From NCBI RefSeq assembly GCF_004363075.1, contig NZ_SNYN01000005.1:62001-126000 (forward strand): a DNA stretch of 64,000 bases, given 5' to 3'. Both the position numbers and the translations under genes were made by a program. Position 1 is the stretch's first letter, and each line of letters opens with the position of its first letter. This stretch comes from Actinorugispora endophytica (GTDB taxonomy: Bacteria; Actinomycetota; Actinomycetes; Streptosporangiales; Streptosporangiaceae). Positions 8,285-15,910 of this stretch are shown here, one piece after another. Under the pieces are notes generated by a model. It did not search any database, was not told where the DNA came from, and was given only the letters and a program-made list of their open reading frames with translations.

Positions 8285-9352
8285 ATGACCACGACCGCCG
8301 ACTCCACCGGTCTCGGTGCGATCCAGAGCGGCGCCGCGCGCGTCGACGTCGCGGACAAGCGGATGATCAACTCCCGCGCCGACGTCAACCAGCTGCTGCC
8401 GCTCAAGTACCGCTGGGCGTGGGAGAAGTACCTGGCCGGGTGCAACAACCACTGGATGCCCACCGAGGTCGCCATGCAGGCCGACATCGCGCTGTGGAAG
8501 TCCCGCGACGGCCTCACCGAGGACGAGCGGCTCATGCTCAAGCGCAACCTCGGCTTCTTCGCCACGGCGGAGTCCCTGGTGGCCAACAACGTGGTGCTCG
8601 CCGTCTACCGGCACCTCACCAACCCCGAGTGCCGCCAGTACCTGCTGCGCCAGGCGTTCGAGGAGGCCGTGCACACGCACACCTTCCAGTACATCTGCGA
8701 GAGCCTCGGCCTGGACGAGGGCGAGCTGTTCAACATGTACCGCGAGGTCCCCTCGATCACCGAGAAGGACGCGTGGGCGCTCGAGTACACCCGGAACCTG
8801 GAGGACCCGGACTTCGCCACCGGAACGCCGGAGGCGGACCAGGCGTTCCTGCGCGACCTCGTCGCGTTCTACGTGGTGTTCGAGGGCATGTGGTTCTACA
8901 CCGGCTTCGCGCAGATCCTCTCGCTCGGCCGCCGCAACAAGATGGTGGGCATCGCCGAGCAGTACCAGTACATCCTGCGGGACGAGAGCATCCACCTGAA
9001 CTTCGGCATCGACGTGATCAACCAGATCAAGATCGAGAACCCGCACCTGTGGACCCAGGAGTTCCAGGACGAGGTGCGCGCCATGCTCACCGACGCGTGC
9101 GCGCTCGAGGTCGCCTACGGCAGGGAGACCATGCCACGGGGCATCCTCGGGCTCAACTCCGAGCTGTGCGAGCAGTACATGCGCTTCATCACCGACCGCC
9201 GCGCCGAGCAGATCGGCCTGGCCCCGATCTTCGGCCAGGCCGAGAACCCCTTCCCGTGGATGTCGGAGATGATGGACCTGAAGAAGGAGAAGAACTTCTT
9301 CGAGACCCGGGTGATCGAGTACCAGACGGGTGGCGGCCTGGACTGGGACTGA
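8285..9352 (+). CDS. nrdB: Ribonucleotide reductase beta subunit, class Ic-like
   Basis: A 355-residue ferritin-fold R2 protein that generates and stores the oxidant for NrdA. Metal ligands read as TAESLV (Glu96), EEAVH (Glu127, His130), the Glu of [10 protein letters not shown] and DESIH near residue 238. The residue aligned with E. coli Tyr122 is Phe134 (HTHTFQY), and the ligand aligned with Asp84 is Glu96. Both are the signature of class Ic R2 (Chlamydia type, Mn/Fe cofactor) rather than a tyrosyl-radical enzyme. A GGAGA site precedes the ATG. The C-terminal tail GGGLDWD would dock into NrdA. Confidence 0.93.
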   Translation: MTTTADSTGLGAIQSGAARVDVADKRMINSRADVNQLLPLKYRWAWEKYLAGCNNHWMPTEVAMQADIALWKSRDGLTEDERLMLKRNLGFFATAESLVANNVVLAVYRHLTNPECRQYLLRQAFEEAVHTHTFQYICESLGLDEGELFNMYREVPSITEKDAWALEYTRNLEDPDFATGTPEADQAFLRDLVAFYVVFEGMWFYTGFAQILSLGRRNKMVGIAEQYQYILRDESIHLNFGIDVINQIKIENPHLWTQEFQDEVRAMLTDACALEVAYGRETMPRGILGLNSELCEQYMRFITDRRAEQIGLAPIFGQAENPFPWMSEMMDLKKEKNFFETRVIEYQTGGGLDWD

Positions 9353-9416
9353 TCTTCGATCACACGTGAGGGACGGCCCGGACCGGCTGGTGCGCGGTCC
9401 GGGCCGCCGTCGTGTG
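9353..9416. repeat. 64-bp direct repeat, left copy
   Basis: Identical over all 64 bases to 10590-10653. It begins TCTTCGATCACACGTGAG and ends CCGCCGTCGTGTG, and contains the whole nrdB terminator hairpin. The two copies bracket a 1.17-kb patch that looks foreign to the operon. Confidence 0.95.
9361..9416 (+). terminator. nrdB terminator hairpin
   Basis: A two-part stem: outer CACACG/CGTGTG (9361-9366 with 9411-9416) and inner ACGGCCCGGACC/GGTCCGGGCCG around GGCTGGTGCGC. It sits 8 bases after the nrdB stop. There is no U-tract, as is common in high-GC actinobacteria. Confidence 0.8.
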
Positions 9417-9431
9417 CGGGGCGAGGTCGCG

Positions 9432-9541
9432 CCCACCGTGTGCGTTGCGTGCGGGTTACGTTGACGGTCTTGGGCTTTCTGCCCGTTTCGGGGCCTGGAA
9501 GGGCGGAAAGCCCGTGATCATTCCGAGCGAGAGCGGGACGC
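9432..9541. repeat. MITE-like repeat, core-only copy (M1)
   Basis: Carries the family core GGGCTTTCTGCCC ... GGGCGGAAAGCCC with flanks GTTGACGGTCTTGGG and GTGATCATTCC, as in the copies at 20684, 26058, 42629, 49297 and 58008. Terminal inverted repeats are missing, so it is a truncated copy. It lies inside the patch bounded by the 64-bp repeats. Confidence 0.75.
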
Positions 9542-9557
9542 CGCCCGAGAACTGGGT

Positions 9558-9809
9558 GTGGCCGAGGAGGTGTGGGCGTCCACCGACAAGCGCGGCTTCG
9601 CCTCCCCGGTCCCCGCCTGGCTGAACGACCCGGGCCTGCTGTCCCCCTGGTGCGAGGAGCGGATTCACGCAGCCCTCCCCACCGCTCCGCCGGCCCTGCT
9701 TCCGCTGTTGCGGGCCGGGCTCAGACCGACCGGTCGCTTCGATCGCACCCGCGCCCAAGCCCTGCTCACCGCCTTCTGGGTCGCCGGACCCCAGCGCCAC
9801 GCCGCCTGA
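9558..9809 (+). CDS. Unidentified 83-residue protein, probably a C-terminal fragment
   Basis: A GC-biased frame with protein-like composition (EVWASTDKRGFASPVPAWL, later ARAQALLTAFWVAGPQRHAA). It begins immediately after the repeat core with no convincing ribosome-binding site, and a larger gene may have been cut by the repeat or by the event that placed this patch. The NUDIX gene follows after 45 bases. I do not recognise the family. Confidence 0.35.
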   Translation: MAEEVWASTDKRGFASPVPAWLNDPGLLSPWCEERIHAALPTAPPALLPLLRAGLRPTGRFDRTRAQALLTAFWVAGPQRHAA

Positions 9810-9854
9810 ACCCGACAGGACTTACCAGCACCAGGAGGCGCCTACTGTGGCCGC

Positions 9855-10268
9855 ATGCGAGTTGACGACCAGCCCCGTGGCGCGGTGGCCATCATCGCCA
9901 ATGCCCGCGGCGACCTCCTGTTGCACCTGCGCGACGACGTCCCCCATATCGCCTGGCCAGGCCATTGGTCGGTGCTGGGCGGCGGGTGTGACCCGGGTGA
10001 GAGCCCACGCCAGGCGATCGTGCGCGAACTGGAAGAGGAGGCCGGCCTGGCCGCCGACGACCTGGCCGAACTGTTCGAGGTCCCCGACGTCCACGGCTCC
10101 GGCCAACTCATCACCGTCTACGCCGGGTCCTGGGAAGGAGAGGCCGCCGCCCTGCCGCTGAGCGAGGGAACCAGTCTCGGCTGGGTCACCCCCGACCTTC
10201 TCGACACCCTGCTGATCCCGCCCTTCATCCGTACCGCCATCCACCGCTACCTGGCCGACCGTCCCTGA
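9855..10268 (+). CDS. NUDIX hydrolase
   Basis: A 137-residue NUDIX protein hydrolysing a nucleoside diphosphate linked to another group; the substrate is not predictable. The NUDIX box is complete (GGGCDPGESPRQAIVRELEE then EAGL, residues about 44-66), with the RE..EE metal-binding glutamates present. No Shine-Dalgarno precedes the ATG, but TACTGT lies about 8 bases upstream, so translation may be leaderless. It is inside the 1.17-kb patch between 64-bp repeats and is followed after 41 bases by a truncated dehydrogenase. Confidence 0.9.
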   Translation: MRVDDQPRGAVAIIANARGDLLLHLRDDVPHIAWPGHWSVLGGGCDPGESPRQAIVRELEEEAGLAADDLAELFEVPDVHGSGQLITVYAGSWEGEAAALPLSEGTSLGWVTPDLLDTLLIPPFIRTAIHRYLADRP

Positions 10269-10309
10269 CCGTGCTCTTTTCCGGGGCGGCGGCCCCGGAA
10301 AGGAAACAC

Positions 10310-10606
10310 ATGCGTATCAGTGTCATCGGTTGTGGCCACCTCGGAGCCGTCCATGCCTCCTGCCTGGCCGAAACCGGCTTCGAGGTGATCGGCATTGATG
10401 TCGACCAGGGCAAGATCGACACCCTGTCAGTCGGCCGCTCCCCGTTCCACGAACCCGGCCTGGACGACCTCCTGGCCCGCAACATCGAAGCGGGGCGGCT
10501 GCGCTTCACCACCGACTACGGTGGGGCCGCCGCACTCGCCGACGCCCACTTCATCTGCGTCGGCACCACCGAGGCCCTGTCCGGGCGACTCTTCGATCAC
10601 ACGTGA
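10310..10606 (+). pseudogene. Truncated UDP-glucose/GDP-mannose dehydrogenase
   Basis: The first ~92 residues are the N-terminal Rossmann domain of a nucleotide-sugar 6-dehydrogenase: MRISVIGCGHLGAVHASCLA, then FEVIGIDVDQGKI, FHEPGLDDLL and ADAHFICVGT. Family members are about 430-450 residues. Here the frame runs into the right copy of the 64-bp repeat and stops after GRLFDHT, so the catalytic domain is lost. A GGAAA site lies upstream of the ATG. The break coincides with the repeat edge, pointing to recombination there. Confidence 0.85.
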
Positions 10607-10653
10607 GGGACGGCCCGGACCGGCTGGTGCGCGGTCCGGGCCGCCGTCGTGTG
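10590..10653. repeat. 64-bp direct repeat, right copy
   Basis: Perfect copy of 9353-9416, including the terminator hairpin. It truncates the dehydrogenase frame; the base after it differs (T against C), then GGGG continues in both. Confidence 0.95.
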
Positions 10654-10849
10654 TGGGGCCCGGGGCAATGGCCGATCGGACAACGCCGGTCCGGCGCGCT
10701 GGTCGCGCGGGACAAGGGGGTCCGGCGCGGGAGACGGCGCGGTCTCGACTCGGTGGGCAGATCGGTATCGGCCATTGATCGGGGAGGCCGGGGAAGCCAG
10801 GATGCGTCGAGGGTCGTACCCGTTCGATCACCGACAGTGGGGAGCCTCC

Positions 10850-12382
10850 ATGACCGATTCCGTCATCGCGTCGATAACCACCTTCGCCGTCTACTTCGTG
10901 GTGATGGTGGCGATCGGCCTCTGGGTGTACAAGCGGACGACGTCCCTGTCGGACTTCGTCCTCGGCGGCCGCCAGCTCAACAGCTGGGTGTCCGGGCTCA
11001 GCGCCAACGCCAGCGACTTCAGCGGCTGGCTGCTGCTGGGGCTGCCCGGCGCGATCTACCTCTCCGGTCTGGGCGAGGCGTGGATCGCGGTGGGCCTGGC
11101 GGTCGGCTTCTACGCGAGCTGGCGCGTCGTCGCGCCCCGGCTGCGCGTGTACACCGAGCGGGCCGCCGACGCCCGGGTCGGCGGGGAGGCGGACTCCCTG
11201 ACCATCTCGTCCTTCCTGGAGAACCGGTTCGGCGAGCACCGGGGGCTGCTGCGCGGGGTCTCCGCGGTCCTGATCCTGGTGTTCTACCTGTTCTACGTGG
11301 CCTCGGGCCTGGTGGCCATGGGCGTGCTGTTCGACCAGGTCTTCGACATGCCCGCCGCCGCGGCGGTCGCCCTGGGCGCCTCGATCATCGTGCTCTACAC
11401 CTTCCTCGGCGGCTTCCTCGCGGTCAGCTACACCGACGTCGTCCAGGCGGTCATGATGTGGCTGGCGGTGCTGGTCGTCCCGGTGGTCGGGATCGTCGCG
11501 GTCGGCGGACTCGGCGGCCTGGCGGACGGCGTCAACGGGCGCGGCGAGAACCTGCTGTCGGTCATGGGCGGGGTCGCCCTGTCCGACGGGGCCTGGCGGC
11601 CCACCGAGGCCCTCGGCGCGGTCGTGATCGTCTCCGGCCTGGCCTGGGGCATCGGCTACCTCGGCCAGCCGCACATCCTGGCCCGCTTCATGGGCATCCG
11701 CTCTGTGGCGCACATCGCGAAGGCCCGCGTGGTCAGCGTGGCGTGGGCGGTCAGCGCGATGGCGCTGGCCATCATGGTCGGCTTCGTCGGCATCGCCTAC
11801 TTCGACGAGCCGCTGGCCAACCCCGAGAGCGTCTTCCTGTCCCTGATCCAGGCGATCATGAACCCCTGGGTCGCCGGACTCCTGCTCGCCGCGGTCCTGG
11901 CCGCGGTGATGAGCACCGCCGACTCGCAGCTCCTGGTGGCCGCCGCCGCGCTGACCGAGGACGGCTACCGCGCGTTCGTCCGGCGCGACGCCTCGCCCCG
12001 CGTGCTCGTGTGGGTCAGCCGCTTCGCCGTGGTCGGGGTCGCGGTCGCGGCCGGGGTGCTCGCGCTGACCAGCGAGGACGGCGTCCTGGAGCTGGTCGGC
12101 TACGCCTGGGCCGGGTTCGGCGCGGCCTTCGGCCCGGTCATCGTGCTGGCGCTGTACTGGCGCGGGATGAACTGGGTGGGCGCCCTGGCGGGAATGGTCG
12201 CGGGCGGCGCGGTCGCGCTGGTCTGGCCCAACGTCGACCCGATCGGCCTGTACGCGATGGTCCCGGCCGTCGCCGCCTCCGTGGCCGCGGTCTTCGCGCT
12301 CAACCCGCTCGGCCCGAAGCCCAGCGAGCAGATGGCGGCCGACTTCCGGAAGGTCGACGACGAGGTCAGGGCGAGTGCCTGA
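10850..12382 (+). CDS. putP: Sodium/proline symporter
   Basis: A 510-residue sodium:solute symporter (SSF family) with about 13 membrane segments. Typical motifs include DFVLGGRQLNSWVSGLSANA and ASDFSGWLLLGLPG near the N-terminus, with the SSF layout of proline symporters. It imports proline with Na+, as nutrient or compatible solute. The ATG at 10850 (MTDSVI) follows GTGGGGAGCC; upstream in-frame starts would add a Gly/Arg-rich, non-homologous stretch. A clear terminator follows at 12402. Confidence 0.9.
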   Translation: MTDSVIASITTFAVYFVVMVAIGLWVYKRTTSLSDFVLGGRQLNSWVSGLSANASDFSGWLLLGLPGAIYLSGLGEAWIAVGLAVGFYASWRVVAPRLRVYTERAADARVGGEADSLTISSFLENRFGEHRGLLRGVSAVLILVFYLFYVASGLVAMGVLFDQVFDMPAAAAVALGASIIVLYTFLGGFLAVSYTDVVQAVMMWLAVLVVPVVGIVAVGGLGGLADGVNGRGENLLSVMGGVALSDGAWRPTEALGAVVIVSGLAWGIGYLGQPHILARFMGIRSVAHIAKARVVSVAWAVSAMALAIMVGFVGIAYFDEPLANPESVFLSLIQAIMNPWVAGLLLAAVLAAVMSTADSQLLVAAAALTEDGYRAFVRRDASPRVLVWVSRFAVVGVAVAAGVLALTSEDGVLELVGYAWAGFGAAFGPVIVLALYWRGMNWVGALAGMVAGGAVALVWPNVDPIGLYAMVPAVAASVAAVFALNPLGPKPSEQMAADFRKVDDEVRASA

Positions 12383-12401
12383 CGGGCGCCACCGGGGCGG
12401 A

Positions 12402-12429
12402 GGGGCGGTCCGGCCGGTCGGACCGCCCC
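12402..12429 (+). terminator. putP terminator hairpin
   Basis: GGGGCGGTCC / GGACCGCCCC, 10-bp perfect stem with an 8-base loop, 20 bases after the putP stop. Confidence 0.75.
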
Positions 12430-12497
12430 GTCCGCCGCGCAGCGGACCGGTCACCGGGTGTGGCGCGGTAACGGGGCGAACCGGTAGAACGGTCGGC

Positions 12498-13070
12498 ATG
12501 AGCCCCAGCAATGAGCTTCCCGTCGCCTGGTCCCGGCTCGACGTCTCCGAAGGGCTCTGCGTCGGCGCGCTCGCCACCGGGCCCTCGGGGTTCCGGCTGG
12601 AGGCCGGGGAGGTCGTGGTGGACGAGCGGGAGCGCTACTCCTGCCGCTTCACCGTGGACACCGACCTGGCGTGGGCGACGCGCAGGGCGCGGGTGGACAC
12701 GATCGACGCGGGAGGGACGCGCGTCCTGGAACTGGTGCGCGCGGCCGGGCAGTGGACGGTCAACGGCGAGCGCGCGCCCGAACTGGAGGGCTGCGTGGAC
12801 GTGGACGTGGCGGCGGCGCCGCTCACCAACACCCTCCCGATCCGCCGCCTGGGCCTGGCGCCGGGGCAGTACCGGGACATCCACGTCGCGTGGGTGGACG
12901 TGCCCGCTCTGAAGGTGCGGCGGATGAAGCAGCGGTACACCCGCCTGACCCCCTCCGGGGGCCTGGACCGGTACGAGTACCGCGACCCCGGGTTCGGGGC
13001 CTTCGACCTGACCGTCGACAGGGACGGCCTGGTCATCGACTACGAGCACCTGGCGAGGCGGATCCGGTGA
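12498..13070 (+). CDS. Putative glycolipid-binding protein (PF06475 type)
   Basis: A 190-residue soluble protein with repeated beta strands. It opens PVAWSRLDVSEGLCVGALA and continues YSCRFTVDTDLAWATRRARV, ending FDLTVDRDGLVIDYEHLARR. This layout matches the putative glycolipid-binding family, named from a Pseudomonas structure; its function is not established. The ATG at 12498 lacks a Shine-Dalgarno and has TAGAAC just upstream, so it may be leaderless. It converges on the Uma2 gene, 21 bases apart. Confidence 0.8.
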   Translation: MSPSNELPVAWSRLDVSEGLCVGALATGPSGFRLEAGEVVVDERERYSCRFTVDTDLAWATRRARVDTIDAGGTRVLELVRAAGQWTVNGERAPELEGCVDVDVAAAPLTNTLPIRRLGLAPGQYRDIHVAWVDVPALKVRRMKQRYTRLTPSGGLDRYEYRDPGFGAFDLTVDRDGLVIDYEHLARRIR

Positions 13071-13091
13071 GCGGGCCCGCGCGGCGCCCGG

Positions 13092-13694
13092 TCAACCGAC
13101 GAGCTGCCTGAGGTCCACGTCGATGTCGAAGGGCGCGCTCACCTTGGGGCGGTCGCGTGCGATCGCCGTCGGAACGTACGTCTCCGTCGCCGGGTCGAGT
13201 TCGTAGACGTAGACGACGGGAAGCCCCTTCTCCTCTTCGACACGCCAGAAGTGCCGGATTCCGGCCTTGGCGTATTTCAGGGGTTTCGTCTCCCGATCGC
13301 GGACCTCGGACTCCTCGGACACGATCTCGACGACGAGCAGGACCTCCTCCGGCAGGTAGCAGGTCCTGTCGTTGTCCGGTTCGGACTGGTGGAAGGCCAG
13401 GATGTCGGGTTCGGGCCGCTGCCGCTCGCCGAGTTTGACCGTCATCTCGATCTCGACGCCGATTCCTTCCGGCGCGGCGAGGTCCAGGGCGCTGCCCAGC
13501 CGCAGCATGACTCTGGCGTGGAAGGACCGCTGGGGGGACGTCACAATGAGCGCTCCGTCGATCAGTTCGATGTGCTGTGGAGCCTCGGGGGGAAGACGGT
13601 CGAGGTCGTCGGCGGTCCAGCCCCCGGGAGGCGGGAAGAACCAGTCGGGCAGCGGCTCAGCGAACAACGTCGGCTCCTTCAACTGGGTCGACAC
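13092..13694 (-). CDS. Uma2 family (DUF820) putative endonuclease
   Basis: A 200-residue protein with the PD-(D/E)xK-like Uma2 layout: HIELIDGALIVTSPQ, RPEPDILAF (the Asp), then LLVVEIVSEESEVRDRETKP with E and a downstream Lys in KYAKAGIRHFWRV. Uma2 proteins are abundant in actinobacteria and cyanobacteria, often in many copies; their nuclease activity is inferred from fold, and the role is unknown. The gene is single here with no obvious partner. Confidence 0.88.
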   Translation of the reverse strand: MSTQLKEPTLFAEPLPDWFFPPPGGWTADDLDRLPPEAPQHIELIDGALIVTSPQRSFHARVMLRLGSALDLAAPEGIGVEIEMTVKLGERQRPEPDILAFHQSEPDNDRTCYLPEEVLLVVEIVSEESEVRDRETKPLKYAKAGIRHFWRVEEEKGLPVVYVYELDPATETYVPTAIARDRPKVSAPFDIDVDLRQLVG

Positions 13695-13837
13695 GTTCGG
13701 CTCACCCCTGGTATCGGTGTGTGACGGGTTCGGGGTGAGAAGCTAGTGGAAAACGTACCCAGTCGCATGTCGGATTCCCGGAGCCCCGGGTTATGACGTG
13801 TCCCCGATGCTCCCCGCGTCGGGTACACCTGTGGTTC

Positions 13838-14653
13838 ATGGGGATGTCGCGCATCGTTTATGACCGTCGGGGGAGCGGGAGCCCTCTGGTGCTGCTGCAC
13901 GGGCTGGGGCACCGCAGGCAGGCGTGGCGGCCGGTGCTGGGGGCGCTGGCCGCCGAGCACGACGTGGTGGCGCCGGACCTGCCGGGGTTCGGCGGGTCCG
14001 CCGCGCCCGGGGCGCGGGAGCGGTACGACATCGCCTGGCTGGTCGACACGGTGGCGCTGTTCTGCGAGCGGCTCGGCCTGGAGCGCCCGCACCTGGCGGG
14101 CAACTCGCTCGGCGGGGCGATCGCCCTGGAGCTGGCCGCGCGCGGGTTCGCGGCCTCGGTCGCGGCCTTCTCACCGATCGGCTTCACCACCGCGCGCGAG
14201 AACCTGGGCAACCGGCTGCTCACCCTCGGGATGGGCGCGGCCGCGCGGGTCCCCGAGCACGTCCGGGTGGCGATGGCGTCCAGCCCGCCCGCGCGGGCCG
14301 TGGCGCGGCGGGTGCTGCGCGGGGACCCGAAGGGGCAGGGCAGCCGGGACCTGCGCTTCGACGCCACGGTGATCTCGGCGGGCTCGCCCTTCGCCCGCCT
14401 GGCCCCCGAGGTCGCGGCCTACTCCTTCGGGACGAGTGCTCCGACCTGCCCGGTCACCATCGGCTGGGGCAACCGGGACCGGATCCTGCCGCCGCGCGCC
14501 GCCCGGCGCGCGGCCGAGCACGTCGGCCGCGCCCGCCTGGTCACCCTGATGGACTGCGGTCACGTGCCGATGGCGGACCGCCCGGAGCTGGTCGCCTCCG
14601 TCGTCCTGGAGACCACCCGCGCCGCCGAGCGGACCGCCCCGGCCCCGGCCTGA
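13838..14653 (+). CDS. Alpha/beta-fold hydrolase
   Basis: A 271-residue hydrolase: LVLLHGLGHRRQAW oxyanion region, nucleophile elbow GNSLGG (Ser), a VTIGWGNRDRILPP acid region (Asp), and catalytic His in LMDCGHVPMAD. The substrate is not predictable. The ATG at 13838 is the first codon near the fold start; MSR at 13844 is an alternative. Upstream, about 140 bases to the Uma2 start hold no gene. It converges on the small gene ending at 14668. Confidence 0.9.
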   Translation: MGMSRIVYDRRGSGSPLVLLHGLGHRRQAWRPVLGALAAEHDVVAPDLPGFGGSAAPGARERYDIAWLVDTVALFCERLGLERPHLAGNSLGGAIALELAARGFAASVAAFSPIGFTTARENLGNRLLTLGMGAAARVPEHVRVAMASSPPARAVARRVLRGDPKGQGSRDLRFDATVISAGSPFARLAPEVAAYSFGTSAPTCPVTIGWGNRDRILPPRAARRAAEHVGRARLVTLMDCGHVPMADRPELVASVVLETTRAAERTAPAPA

Positions 14654-14667
14654 TCCCCGCGCCGCCT

Positions 14668-15075
14668 TCACCGCGCGCCGGTGAACAGGCGGAGCGCGCG
14701 CCGCCACAGGGGGACGCGGGTGCGGGCGTGTACGGGCCAGTACCGGCGGGGCTTGCGGGGGGCGCGGCCGCCTGCGGCTTCGGCGCGCAGGCGGGCGATG
14801 GAGTCCACGACGTCGCGGTCGGCGGGGAAGTCGTCGCGGGTGGGCCACCGCCCGGTGACGGGGTGGGGTTCGAGCGGGTGCAGGAAGCGGGGGGCGGGCA
14901 GGAACCGGGGCGGTCGCGGCGCGGTGGCGGAGCACGGGGGTGTCCACCCGATGGCGATCTCGGGGCGGAGGTCGGCGAGTCGGCGGATGAGCGCGGCGAG
15001 CTGCGCGTCCTGCCGTTCGGCGCCGGGAGTGCCGAGGGTGGCGAGGATGTCGCCGTGCGTGGCGGTGCTGGTCAT
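14668..15075 (-). CDS. Unknown 135-residue protein, paralogue of the 49884 gene
   Basis: A protein of unknown function: an N-terminal HGDILATLGTPG segment, a conserved LRPEIAIGWTPP, then RFLHPLEPHPVTGRWPTRDD and DVVDSIARLRA. It is strongly similar to the product of 49884-50456, which adds a C-terminal hydrophobic segment missing here. Both copies stand just downstream of a near-identical ATPase gene, separated by the same palindrome. It has no catalytic motif. Its constant position in the regulator set implies a linked job. Confidence 0.75.
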   Translation of the reverse strand: MTSTATHGDILATLGTPGAERQDAQLAALIRRLADLRPEIAIGWTPPCSATAPRPPRFLPAPRFLHPLEPHPVTGRWPTRDDFPADRDVVDSIARLRAEAAGGRAPRKPRRYWPVHARTRVPLWRRALRLFTGAR

Positions 15076-15110
15076 GGGTGTCGGGGTCCTTTCCGTGGTT
15101 CTGGTTTTCC

Positions 15111-15174
15111 CGGTGATCTTGACCTTTTCGGGGTCTCGGACGCGGTTGAGACCCCGGAAAGGTCAAGATCACCG
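15111..15174. repeat. GATCTTG palindrome between two minus-strand genes
   Basis: Arms 15115-15137 (GATCTTGACCTTTTCGGGG...) and 15148-15170 pair over 23 bp with one G-U pair, loop ggacgcggtt, extended by CGGT/ACCG. The equivalent position in the duplicated set (50598) has a C-to-G change matched by G-to-C in the other arm. Confidence 0.85.
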
Positions 15175-15189
15175 AGGAGGGGACGGTGG

Positions 15190-15705
15190 TCAGGCGGTGT
15201 GCACGAACCGGGGGAGGCCGGCGGGGACCTGTGCGGGGTCCACGGGCAGGCCGGCCCACACGACCAGGCCCAGGTTCAGGGTGGGGTGGGCGTACACCGG
15301 GTAGAAGCCCCAGCCTTTGGCGAGCGCCGACACCATGAGCAGGCCCCGGTGGCGTTCGGAGGTGAACCAGTCGTCGCCGGCCAGTTCCGGGATGGTGGGC
15401 CGGGTGTCGGTGAAGCCGCCGTCGGCGACCTCCACCCGCAGCAGCCCCGCCTCGGGCAGGGAGAGTCGCCGTACCACCTCCCCGCCCTCGCCTCCGGAGG
15501 CGGTGTACTCCACCGCGTTGGCGAACAGCTCCGAGACGCACAACTCCACGTCGTCCACCAGCCCCGGAGCGAACCCGCCCAGGTCCTTGCGCACGTGCGA
15601 ACGCACGACAGCGGCTTGCTTCAGCGACCCCTCGTAGATGCGCGGCTCCCACCGCACCGGCGAAAACGCCCCCGATGACACCACGGATGACACAGATACC
15701 CCCAA
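15190..15705 (-). CDS. AbaA-like ATP-binding regulatory protein (HATPase_c)
   Basis: A 171-residue GHKL-type ATPase of the anti-sigma/serine kinase kind. The N box reads ELCVSELFANAVEYTA (Glu, Asn), followed by a VADGGF G1 box and HRGLLMVSALAKGWGF. In Streptomyces, small ATPases like this are paired with WhiJ-like XRE regulators and DUF397 proteins and affect development and antibiotic production. It is divergent from such an XRE gene at 15911. Its product is about 95 % identical to that of 50687-51202, with long DNA stretches unchanged, a recent copy or gene conversion. Confidence 0.88.
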   Translation of the reverse strand: MGVSVSSVVSSGAFSPVRWEPRIYEGSLKQAAVVRSHVRKDLGGFAPGLVDDVELCVSELFANAVEYTASGGEGGEVVRRLSLPEAGLLRVEVADGGFTDTRPTIPELAGDDWFTSERHRGLLMVSALAKGWGFYPVYAHPTLNLGLVVWAGLPVDPAQVPAGLPRFVHTA

Positions 15706-15849
15706 GGATGAAAAGAGCCCCGACAGCAGCCGGAGCCTCTGTGGCCAGCGATTTTCCAGACAGGGAAAGTTTCGGGTGCGTAGCGTCTACCTCAAGAAGT
15801 CTCTGGCTCAGAGATGAAGGACTGGAAACTCCCCGTGAAGACATGATCA

Positions 15850-15896
15850 GCTAGAAATTTCTAGCAGTCAACTGTTCTGCAAGAAATTTCTAGTAG
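15850..15896. promoter_or_regulatory. Operator pair AGAAATTTCT upstream of the XRE gene
   Basis: A perfect 16-bp palindrome GCTAGAAATTTCTAGC at 15850-15865 and a second AAGAAATTTCTAG core at 15881-15893, centres 29 bp apart. They stand between the divergent ATPase and XRE genes, likely binding sites for that XRE protein. Confidence 0.6.
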
Positions 15897-15910
15897 AGAG
15901 AGGGTCTAGA

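Noticed and set aside
4147-8589. A 1480-residue open frame antisense to nrdA and nrdB
   Set aside because: It mirrors strong GC-biased coding on the other strand, has no recognisable domain and uses the wrong codon-position bias. nrdAB motifs are unambiguous.
13695-13837. Possible regulatory element between the Uma2 and hydrolase genes
   Set aside because: No palindrome, riboswitch core or gene is visible beyond ordinary promoter-like sequence.
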